NCBI GenBank assembly: GCA_017860335.1 | Contig: JAFNAU010000060.1 | Location: 1-9,344, forward strand | Length of the DNA stretch: 9,344 nt | Source of the DNA: Bacteroidota bacterium | GTDB lineage: Bacteria; Bacteroidota; Bacteroidia; Bacteroidales; Paludibacteraceae | Direction: 5' to 3' | Shown: in pieces, positions 1 through 6,116 of the stretch | Position numbering within the stretch: the first letter of the stretch is position 1 | Layout: every line of letters starts with the position of its first letter | Position numbers and translations under genes: made by a program | Notes under the pieces: model-generated | The model's database searches: none | What the model saw: the letters and a program-made list of their open reading frames with translations, nothing else | Told to the model about the DNA's origin: nothing

Positions 1-221
1 ATGTATTTGGCGGTTAGTTTGTAAGCATAATCTTTCAACTCCCGGAATTCGAATTCACCATTCTCATTCGTAGTTGCAGTTTGTTTGGATTGTGAAAGCG
101 TGACTATTACTTTCGATAAGGGAAGATTGTCTTCATCCAGCACTTTACCACGGATAAAATTTTGTGCTGAAATACTGAAAGAAATTACAAGTAAAATACT
201 TGAAAAAATAAACTTTCTCAT
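1..221 (-). CDS. TonB-dependent outer-membrane receptor, N-terminal part (probable thiamin or thiamin-precursor uptake)
   Basis: Only the first 73 codons are inside the window; the gene continues past its left edge. The visible protein begins with a signal peptide (residues 1-19, basic MRK, then a hydrophobic run ending ISA before Gln20). From about residue 24 it has the carboxypeptidase-regulatory-like beta-sandwich signature: GKVLDEDNLPL, then TTNENGEFEF and a later Tyr/Lys-rich strand. In Bacteroidota this domain typically sits in front of the TonB plug and barrel of outer-membrane receptors, though it also occurs in other surface proteins. The leader contains a TPP riboswitch on the same strand. 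TPP-controlled TonB receptors of this phylum have been predicted by comparative genomics to import thiamin or its precursors. The substrate call therefore rests on the riboswitch, because the plug and barrel cannot be seen. Start chosen at the ATG directly before the signal peptide. Other cargo, or a non-transport surface protein, cannot be excluded. Confidence 0.75.
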   Translation of the reverse strand, partial: MRKFIFSSILLVISFSISAQNFIRGKVLDEDNLPLSKVIVTLSQSKQTATTNENGEFEFRELKDYAYKLTAKY

Positions 222-295
222 TTTGAATTAATTAAAGGATTAATATTCGGATGAGAGAGCCTGAAAAAAACGGTATGTAAAAACGGATTATATCT

Positions 296-370
296 TTTTC
301 CCTTCGCGGAATTACCCGTGCAGGTTCAAAGGGTATGATCTCAGCCCGAAATTATTAAGGCACCCCAAAT
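296..370 (-). ncRNA. TPP riboswitch (THI element)
   Basis: Read on the minus strand, the conserved THI-box blocks follow in order with normal spacing: GGGGTGCC (366-359), GGGCTGAGATCATACCC (346-330), TTGAACCTG (328-320) and the CGG-GTAATT-CCG hairpin (318-307) followed by CGAAGGGAA (about 306-298). CTGAGA and ATACCC are the invariant core that recognises the pyrimidine moiety, and the GAACCTG/AAGGGAA side forms the diphosphate-binding helix. It lies about 75 bases upstream of the receptor start and about 45 bases downstream of the predicted transcription start, as expected for a cis-acting thiamin-pyrophosphate sensor that lowers receptor expression when TPP is plentiful. I see no compact intrinsic terminator between aptamer and start codon, so the control mechanism is uncertain. 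Confidence 0.95.
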
Positions 371-420
371 GTTGAATTATTATAATGTCTGAAAACCTGA
401 TTTTGTTTAGTTTTCGGGTA

Positions 421-428
421 CAAAGTTA
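421..428 (-). promoter_or_regulatory. Bacteroidota-type -7 promoter element for the TPP-controlled receptor
   Basis: The minus strand reads TAACTTTG, a full match to the TAnnTTTG -7 consensus of the Bacteroidota primary sigma factor. Transcription would start near 414, leaving roughly 45 bases before the TPP aptamer. No good TTTG-like -33 element is visible at the expected spacing, only A/T-rich DNA. The call rests on the -7 match and its suitable position. Confidence 0.6.
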
Positions 429-537
429 GAAAAAAGTTTTTTATCCGGATAGAATTCACCCAAATTAACTCACACAAGTGAACTAAAATTCTTATTCTGA
501 TGTTTTAATTCAAACTTTCAAAAAAAAACGATATTTT

Positions 538-1110
538 ATGAAACAAATAGTGTTATTACTTGTATTCTCATTTGTGTTGTTGGGCTGTACATCAGCTCAG
601 AAAAATGCATCAGCTACATCCGCTCAGAATTTTTACGACTTTAAGGCATTGAATATGCAAGATAAAGAGGTCAGCATGAGCGACTACAAAGGCAAAGTGA
701 TTTTGGTGGTCAATACTGCCAGCAAGTGCGGTTATACGCCTCAGTTTGCCAGTCTTGAGGCATTGTACGAAAAATACAAGGACAAGGGTTTTGTTATTCT
801 TGGTTTTCCCTGCAATCAGTTTGGTAATCAGGATCCTGGTACAAATGAAGAAATTCAGTCATTCTGCAAGGTGAATTACGGAGTTACTTTTCCTATGTTT
901 TCAAAAATTGATGTAAACGGCGAAAATGCACATCCGATATTTATTTACCTGAAAAATACATTATCAGGCACAATAACAGACAATATAAAGTGGAATTTCA
1001 CTAAATTTCTGATTGACCGCTCTGGTGAACCACTTAAAAGATACGGTTCGAATGTGAAACCGGAATCTATTGAGGCGGATATAGTTGAATTGTTGAACCC
1101 TTCGAAATAA
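538..1110 (+). CDS. Glutathione peroxidase family lipoprotein (thiol peroxidase)
   Basis: A 190-residue member of the glutathione peroxidase family, which reduces hydrogen peroxide and organic hydroperoxides. The peroxidatic residue is cysteine, not selenocysteine: Cys64 in NTASKCGYT. The other conserved catalytic residues are present: Gln94 in FPCNQFG and Trp152-Asn153 in KWNFTKF. Cys110 (EIQSFC) sits where the thioredoxin-dependent members carry their resolving cysteine, so the physiological reductant is more likely thioredoxin-like than glutathione (inference). The N-terminus is a lipoprotein signal: a hydrophobic stretch and lipobox LLGC with Cys17 as the lipidated residue. The enzyme should therefore be membrane-anchored facing the periplasm, whereas BtuE-type relatives often lack a lipobox. 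The reading frame starts at the ATG directly before the signal sequence. It is transcribed away from the TPP-controlled receptor. I see no clear promoter match in front of it and no terminator behind it. Confidence 0.92.
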   Translation: MKQIVLLLVFSFVLLGCTSAQKNASATSAQNFYDFKALNMQDKEVSMSDYKGKVILVVNTASKCGYTPQFASLEALYEKYKDKGFVILGFPCNQFGNQDPGTNEEIQSFCKVNYGVTFPMFSKIDVNGENAHPIFIYLKNTLSGTITDNIKWNFTKFLIDRSGEPLKRYGSNVKPESIEADIVELLNPSK

Positions 1111-1134
1111 TTTCACCTCAATACCGGATATATA

Positions 1135-1166
1135 TTTTCCTGTACAAAAAAATATATTTATCTTTG
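1135..1166 (+). promoter_or_regulatory. Promoter for the SAM-II riboswitch / metK transcript
   Basis: TATCTTTG at 1159-1166 matches the Bacteroidota TAnnTTTG -7 consensus exactly. A T-rich -33-like element, TTTT at 1135-1138, lies 20 bases upstream, within the usual spacing. Transcription would begin near 1173, just a few bases before the first helix of the riboswitch, so the RNA would start almost directly with the aptamer. That placement supports both calls. Confidence 0.7.
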
Positions 1167-1181
1167 CACCATAAATTAAAA

Positions 1182-1260
1182 AGTGGATAAATTTGGACTG
1201 CTTGCAACCACGAAAAAAAATGCTAAACTGTAATTTTCTTTCCATCTATTTTCTCAGTCC
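1182..1260 (+). ncRNA. SAM-II-like riboswitch in the metK leader
   Basis: The leader carries the SAM-II (SAM-alpha) sequence pattern. A first helix pairs GTGG (1183-1186) with CCAC (1208-1211) around ATTTGG and CTTGCAA. An A-rich connector (1213-1220) follows, then the conserved GCTAAA (1222-1227). SAM-II folds as an H-type pseudoknot in which the loop in front of CTTGCA pairs with a strand 3' of GCTAAA. Here the loop GGACTG (1195-1200) is perfectly complementary to CAGTCC (1255-1260), although that strand lies 27 bases beyond GCTAAA. The downstream gene is SAM synthetase, the right biological context for feedback by S-adenosylmethionine. The motif and context are convincing. The exact 3' boundary and pseudoknot partner are inferred from complementarity, and the element could end soon after 1230 if another pairing is used. 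Confidence 0.75.
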
Positions 1261-1342
1261 ATTCAAATCAATCCTCTTAATTAAATATTAATCAGCGATG
1301 AGTCTGTTTTTTGCATTCTCATCCATTAAATTTTCATTAAAA

Positions 1343-2620
1343 ATGGGATATTTATTTTCTTCTGAATCTGTGTCTGAAGGACACCCCGACAAAGTAGCCG
1401 ATCAAATTTCGGATGCTATTGTCGATAATTTTCTGGCACAGGATGCCAATTCAAAAGTTGCTTGTGAAACACTTGTTACAACCGGTCAGGTAGTATTGGC
1501 AGGTGAGGTGCACACACAGGCGTATGTTGATGTTCAGTCAGTAGCTCGTAGCGTGATAAACCGCATTGGTTACACCAAAAGCGAATATATGTTTGATGGA
1601 AATTCATGCGGAGTTTTATCGTCCTTACACGAACAATCTGCCGATATCAACCGCGGTGTGGAACGCGAAGACCCTATGAATCAGGGTGCTGGCGACCAGG
1701 GTATGATGTTCGGGTATGCCTGTAACGAAACAGTTAACTACATGCCTGTCGCTTTAGATTTATCGCACGCGCTGGTGAAAGAACTGGCTTTCATTCGTCG
1801 CGAAGGAAAGGTGATGACCTATCTTCGTCCCGATGCAAAATCGCAGGTGACTATTGAATATAACGATGATAACCAACCCGAAAGAGTTCACACAATTGTT
1901 GTTTCTACTCAGCATGACGATTTTATTAAACCATCTGAGGGCAAAACACAACAACAAGCTGACGAAGAAATGCTTGCCGTGATCTATAACGATGTGAAAA
2001 ACATATTGATACCACGGGTTAAAGCTAAAGTAATACAGTTTGACCAGCTGATAAAAGATGATTATATCCTGTACGTAAATCCGACAGGTAAATTTGTGAT
2101 CGGAGGTCCGCATGGAGATACCGGACTTACCGGCCGTAAAATCATTGTTGACACTTACGGTGGTAAGGGTGCACACGGTGGTGGTGCATTTTCAGGTAAA
2201 GATCCTTCGAAAGTTGACCGTTCGGCAGCATATGCAGCCCGTCACATAGCCAAAAATCTTGTCGCCGCTGGCGTTTCGGATGAAGTGCTGGTACAGGTTG
2301 CATACGCTATCGGGGTTGCCAAACCGATGAATATATATATCAATACCTATGGCAAATCGAAGGTAAATTTGACCGATGGACAGATAGCTGAAAAAGTGGA
2401 AAAACTCTTTGATATGCGCCCGAAAGCCATTGAACAACGACTTAAACTGCGTACCCCTATGTACGAAGAAACTGCTTCTTACGGTCATGTAGGACGTACA
2501 CCTGTCATTAAAGAAAAAACCTTCGGATATAACGGTAATGTGATTACACTGAAAGTGGAATTATTTACCTGGGAAAAACTGGACATGGTTGAAGAAATCA
2601 AAAAGGAATTTGGTTTGTAA
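1343..2620 (+). CDS. metK: S-adenosylmethionine synthetase (methionine adenosyltransferase)
   Basis: Makes S-adenosylmethionine from methionine and ATP, releasing phosphate and diphosphate, in the cytoplasm. The protein opens with the hallmark MGYLFSSESVSEGHPDKVAD, whose His and Asp belong to the ATP/Mg site. It also carries GAGDQGMMFGYA in the central part, the phosphate-binding GGPHGDTGLTGRKIIVDTYGG, and the glycine-rich loop GGGAFSGKDPSKVDRSAAY. At 425 residues it is a full-length bacterial or Bacteroidota MetK. An in-frame ATG exists at 1298, but it would add 15 residues (MSLFFAF...) with no counterpart in the family and would lie in the leader. The ATG at 1343, preceded by an A/T-rich stretch, is therefore chosen. 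Upstream sit a promoter and a SAM-II-like riboswitch, which imply feedback repression by the product. Downstream is a strong terminator, so the gene is probably monocistronic. Confidence 0.98.
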   Translation: MGYLFSSESVSEGHPDKVADQISDAIVDNFLAQDANSKVACETLVTTGQVVLAGEVHTQAYVDVQSVARSVINRIGYTKSEYMFDGNSCGVLSSLHEQSADINRGVEREDPMNQGAGDQGMMFGYACNETVNYMPVALDLSHALVKELAFIRREGKVMTYLRPDAKSQVTIEYNDDNQPERVHTIVVSTQHDDFIKPSEGKTQQQADEEMLAVIYNDVKNILIPRVKAKVIQFDQLIKDDYILYVNPTGKFVIGGPHGDTGLTGRKIIVDTYGGKGAHGGGAFSGKDPSKVDRSAAYAARHIAKNLVAAGVSDEVLVQVAYAIGVAKPMNIYINTYGKSKVNLTDGQIAEKVEKLFDMRPKAIEQRLKLRTPMYEETASYGHVGRTPVIKEKTFGYNGNVITLKVELFTWEKLDMVEEIKKEFGL

Positions 2621-2642
2621 TTTCAGCAATAAATCAATTGTG

Positions 2643-2672
2643 AGAGCCTCAATTTATTTGAGGCTCTTTTTT
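2643..2672 (+). terminator. Intrinsic terminator after metK
   Basis: AGAGCCTCAA (2643-2652) pairs perfectly over 10 bases with TTGAGGCTCT (2658-2667) around a 5-base loop and runs into a T-tract (2667-2672). It starts 22 bases after the metK stop codon, which makes metK a separate transcription unit from the penicillin-binding protein. Confidence 0.92.
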
Positions 2673-2772
2673 AAAAATATATATGATTTTTTATAAACAT
2701 TTTTTTAATTCCATTCCATGTTTTTTTGATTACAATATCTGTTCTGGAACTTATTATTTAAAACATTTCCAT

Positions 2773-2780
2773 TACTTTTG
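2773..2780 (+). promoter_or_regulatory. -7 promoter element for the penicillin-binding protein gene
   Basis: TACTTTTG matches the TAnnTTTG consensus exactly. Transcription would start near 2787, giving a leader of only about 12 bases before the ATG at 2799. The -33 region is A/T-rich without a clear TTTG at standard spacing. The terminator just upstream makes a promoter in this gap necessary. Confidence 0.6.
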
Positions 2781-2798
2781 CGTAAAAATAATAAGGAG

Positions 2799-5222
2799 AT
2801 GAACAGGGACGAAATTTATAGTCGAATTAACCGGATTTACGGATTTTTGAAAGTAAAACTGTTTCAGTTTATAAACTGGCGCGAAAAGCGTATTATTCGT
2901 TTTTACGGACTTCCGAAATGGAGAAAAGTATCCAATACAATCCTCACGTTCTTCGGTTTGTTCTTGTTTTACTTAATTCTTGTTGATATCAATTTTTTAT
3001 GGCTATTTGGTAAGTCGCCTTCACTCAGAGCTATAAGCAATCCACCACAATCCTTATCTTCTGAGATTATCAGTGCCGATGGTAAGCTCATCGGGAAGTA
3101 TTTCAATGAAAACCGGAAACTCGTAAAATTTGAGGATATTTCACCAAGTCTGATCAATACACTTGTCAGTACCGAAGATCACCGTTTTTACAAACATTTC
3201 GGAGTGGATATCCGCGGGCTTTTTGGTGCTATGAAAGATATGATTCAGGGTAATCCGCGCGGTGCAAGTACCATCACGCAACAGCTGGTGAAAAACATGT
3301 ACAAAACCCGCAGTCAATACTCCAGAGGACTTCTTGGCTCATTGCCGGGCCTCAGACTTCCCATCGAGAAAACAAAGGAATGGACTGCTGCTCTTAAACT
3401 TGAAATTTTTTATTCGAAAAGTGATATTCTGGAGATGTATCTGAATACTGTTAGTTTCGGTAGTAATGCTTACGGAATATATACTGCTTCGAAAACCTAT
3501 TTCGATACTACTCCGAACAAGCTTAATTATGAGCAATCAGCTGTGTTGGTCGGACTGCTAAAAGCCATCACCAAGTATAATCCTTATCTCAATCCTAAAA
3601 ACTCTCTTCAACGAAGAAATGTTGTTTTAAATCTGTTAGTTCATAATAAATATATAACTCAGCAGGCAGCCGATTCGTTAAAAGAAATTCCGATCCAGCT
3701 AAATTATAACATTGAAAAACCTAATCAGGGAATTGCACCTTATTTCAGGGCAAATTTAACCCGTTTTCTGGAAAAATGGGGAGAAACAAATGGTTATGAC
3801 ATATATGCCGATGGATTAAAGATATATGTTACAATTGACTCACGGATGCAAAAATATGCCGAGGATGCTGTCGGAAAACAGATGAAACAATTACAGCGGA
3901 ACTTTTTTGCGCATTGGGCCGGACAGAATCCATGGCGCGATGAAAATGGGAATGAACTGAAAAACTTCATCTCTGACATTGCAAAGAATACAAGAGTTTA
4001 TCGTAATCTGGCGACGAAATACAATAATAATCAGGATTCGATAGATAAGTACATGAACATGCCCCGCAAAATGAAGGTATTTGATTATGATAAAGGTGAA
4101 AAAACTTTTACCATGAGCCCGATGGATTCTATTCGTTATGTGAATCACTTCCTGCATTGTGGATTTGTGGCAATGGAACCTGATAGCAAATATGTAAAAG
4201 CCTGGGTTGGTGATGTGGATTATGATAACTGGCAGTATGATAAAGTGGCGCAGAGTAAACGTCAGCCAGGTTCCACCTTTAAACTGTTCGTATATACTGC
4301 CGCGATGATTGCAGGTAAATCGCCTTGCGACAAAATGACAGACAAACCGATTACCTGGGGTACCGGCGAAGATGCCTGGAGCCCGAAAAACTCTACCGGT
4401 GGTTTTTCCTACGCGGATATTACCTTAAAAAGTGCCTTTGCAAAATCGGTGAACACCGTTGCTGCTCAACTTGCAAAAGAAGTAGGACTTCATAATGTCG
4501 CAAAGTGTGCTCACTTATTGGGTATTAAATCCAAACTTGATGAAGTACCCACGCTTAGCCTTGGTGCTTCTGATGTATCACTGCTTGAAATGGTTAACGC
4601 CTATAGTACTGTTACAGGTGAAGGTATGTATCACTCACCGATCATTGTCACAAAAATTGTCGATAAGGATGGCTATACGATTTACGAAGAAAAAATAAAA
4701 CCCAAACGAGTCCTATCCTATGAAAATGCTTTCCTGATGACAGAACTGCTCAAAGGAGGTATTACTGAACCGGGTGGAACTTCGCGGGCCCTTTGGAATT
4801 TTGACCTCATGAGATGGGATACCGAATTCGGTGGAAAAACAGGTACATCTTCCAACTATTCCGATGCCTGGTATATTGGAGTAACTCCAAAACTGGTAGG
4901 TGGAGCATGGGTTGGAGCCGAACACCGTAGTGTACACTTCCGGAATGGAAGCATGGGCCAGGGTAGTCGTACTGCTTTGCCGGTTTTTGCTTTATTTATG
5001 GAGAAAGTGCTTTCAGATAAACAGTTATCGCATTATCGGGCAAAATTTCCGGCAGAACCAAAACAGCCGATTTCACGTGATTATAAGTGTCAGAGTTATG
5101 TTAAACCTGATACTGCGCTTGTTGACAGTACCATAGTCGAACCGATTGAAACATTGCCTGTTCCTGACATCGATTTGAGTAAACCGGATGAAACTACCAC
5201 CAACCCGGTAACTCCACAATAA
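2799..5222 (+). CDS. Class A penicillin-binding protein (PBP1A-type peptidoglycan glycosyltransferase/transpeptidase)
   Basis: A bifunctional cell-wall synthase of 807 residues that polymerises lipid II into glycan strands and cross-links the stem peptides on the periplasmic side. After a basic cytoplasmic tail comes one membrane anchor (about 47-70). The GT51 glycosyltransferase domain shows EDHRFYKHFGVD (catalytic Glu126), GASTITQQLVKNMY (155-168), and LEIFYSKSDILEMYLN followed by FGSNAYGI (201-227). The transpeptidase domain shows STFK with nucleophile Ser492, SVN (550-552) and KTGTSSNYSDAW (680-691). The C-terminus ends in a Pro/Thr-rich tail. An in-frame TTG at 2778 would extend the frame but lies inside the -7 promoter element. 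The ATG at 2799, directly preceded by AAGGAG, is the better start. Roughly residues 365-450, between the domains, form a Trp/Asn/Lys-rich region. The gene sits alone between a terminator and nfnA. Confidence 0.95.
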   Translation: MNRDEIYSRINRIYGFLKVKLFQFINWREKRIIRFYGLPKWRKVSNTILTFFGLFLFYLILVDINFLWLFGKSPSLRAISNPPQSLSSEIISADGKLIGKYFNENRKLVKFEDISPSLINTLVSTEDHRFYKHFGVDIRGLFGAMKDMIQGNPRGASTITQQLVKNMYKTRSQYSRGLLGSLPGLRLPIEKTKEWTAALKLEIFYSKSDILEMYLNTVSFGSNAYGIYTASKTYFDTTPNKLNYEQSAVLVGLLKAITKYNPYLNPKNSLQRRNVVLNLLVHNKYITQQAADSLKEIPIQLNYNIEKPNQGIAPYFRANLTRFLEKWGETNGYDIYADGLKIYVTIDSRMQKYAEDAVGKQMKQLQRNFFAHWAGQNPWRDENGNELKNFISDIAKNTRVYRNLATKYNNNQDSIDKYMNMPRKMKVFDYDKGEKTFTMSPMDSIRYVNHFLHCGFVAMEPDSKYVKAWVGDVDYDNWQYDKVAQSKRQPGSTFKLFVYTAAMIAGKSPCDKMTDKPITWGTGEDAWSPKNSTGGFSYADITLKSAFAKSVNTVAAQLAKEVGLHNVAKCAHLLGIKSKLDEVPTLSLGASDVSLLEMVNAYSTVTGEGMYHSPIIVTKIVDKDGYTIYEEKIKPKRVLSYENAFLMTELLKGGITEPGGTSRALWNFDLMRWDTEFGGKTGTSSNYSDAWYIGVTPKLVGGAWVGAEHRSVHFRNGSMGQGSRTALPVFALFMEKVLSDKQLSHYRAKFPAEPKQPISRDYKCQSYVKPDTALVDSTIVEPIETLPVPDIDLSKPDETTTNPVTPQ

Positions 5223-5283
5223 TTTATAAATCAGAATAATTCCATAAAAAACAATATAATCAATTTCTTTTTTTTTTTAATAG

Positions 5284-6111
5284 ATGAATAAAATTATCAG
5301 TAAAGAATATTTTTCAGCCAATGTTGTGAAATTTGTGGTCGAAGCGCCACTTATTGCTAAAGCCCGACGAGCTGGACACTTTGTAATAGTAAGAGTAGGA
5401 GAGAAGGGCGAGAGAATTCCTTTAACAATCGCCGATGCCGATATCAGTAAGGGAACAATTACCCTTGTGATTCAGCGAATGGGTGTTTCATCGACAAAAC
5501 TATGTGCTTTAGAAGCCGGTGATTATATTACCGACCTTGTCGGACCATTGGGAAAAGCAACTCATATCGAAAACTTTGGAACTGTGGTTTGTGCCTGCGG
5601 TGGCGTGGGAACAGCTCCGATGATGCCAATTGTTGCTGCTTTGAAGAAGGCAGGTAATAAGGTGATTACAGTGCTTGCCGCCCGTACAAAAGAACTGATA
5701 ATTCTTGAAGAGCAGATGCGCGGGTATTCGGATGAAGTGATTGTCATGACTGATGATGGTTCGTACGGAAACAAAGGATTAGTGACTAATGGCATTGAAG
5801 CAGTTATTCAACGCGAAAAAGTGGATATGTGTGTTACAATCGGACCTGCCATTATGATGAAATTTGTGAGCATCCTGACAAAAAAATATGAAATTCCTAC
5901 AGTAGCATCTTTGAACACTATTATGGTGGATGGTACAGGAATGTGTGGAGCCTGCCGTGTAACAATCGGTGGTAAAACTAAATTTGTTTGTGTGGACGGT
6001 CCGGAATTCGATGCTCATCAGGTAGATTTTGATGAGATGCTGATGCGTTTAGGCGGCTACAAAGATCAGGAAAAAGAAGAAATGGAACATAAAATTTTGC
6101 ATAAGAAATAA
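5284..6111 (+). CDS. nfnA: NfnA: FAD/[2Fe-2S] subunit of NADH-dependent reduced ferredoxin:NADP+ oxidoreductase
   Basis: The small subunit (275 residues) of the Nfn transhydrogenase, which couples NADH and reduced ferredoxin to NADP+ reduction, or the reverse by flavin-based electron bifurcation. It belongs to the ferredoxin-NADP reductase/PyrK-like superfamily. An N-terminal flavin-binding barrel carries RIPLTIAD (44-51). A nucleotide-binding fold has CACGGVGTAPMMPI (103-116) and TDDGSYGNKGLVT (156-168). A C-terminal [2Fe-2S] site has Cys221, Cys224 and Cys236. Only three cysteines are present; NfnA is known to use an aspartate as the fourth ligand, and Asp216 just before the cluster is a candidate. 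The stop codon is 5 bases before nfnB, so the two are surely co-transcribed. The same fold is annotated as sulfide dehydrogenase subunit (SudB) or dihydroorotate dehydrogenase electron-transfer subunit, but no pyrD is adjacent. Confidence 0.9.
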   Translation: MNKIISKEYFSANVVKFVVEAPLIAKARRAGHFVIVRVGEKGERIPLTIADADISKGTITLVIQRMGVSSTKLCALEAGDYITDLVGPLGKATHIENFGTVVCACGGVGTAPMMPIVAALKKAGNKVITVLAARTKELIILEEQMRGYSDEVIVMTDDGSYGNKGLVTNGIEAVIQREKVDMCVTIGPAIMMKFVSILTKKYEIPTVASLNTIMVDGTGMCGACRVTIGGKTKFVCVDGPEFDAHQVDFDEMLMRLGGYKDQEKEEMEHKILHKK

Positions 6112-6116
6112 TACCT

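Noticed and set aside
429..537. Promoter for the glutathione peroxidase gene.
   Set aside because: The stretch is A/T-rich, but no sequence matches TAnnTTTG at a sensible distance on the plus strand, so no site is called.
1111..1158. Terminator after the glutathione peroxidase gene.
   Set aside because: No inverted repeat with a following T-tract is present before the metK promoter.
1220..1291. Small open frame in the metK leader (ATG at 1220, 23 codons, stop at 1289-1291) as a possible leader peptide.
   Set aside because: Its ATG overlaps the riboswitch GCTAAA motif, it has no ribosome-binding context, and its content is A/T-driven hydrophobic residues with no methionine or regulatory codon pattern.
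1760..2176. 138-codon open frame on the minus strand inside metK.
   Set aside because: It lies fully opposite a conserved enzyme, its translation matches no family, and it has no promoter or start context; it is a by-product of metK codon use.
5223..5283. Poly-T run (about 5269-5279) between the penicillin-binding protein gene and nfnA as a terminator or promoter.
   Set aside because: No GC-containing stem precedes the T-run and no TAnnTTTG element is visible. Whether nfnAB has its own promoter or is read through from upstream cannot be decided from the sequence.
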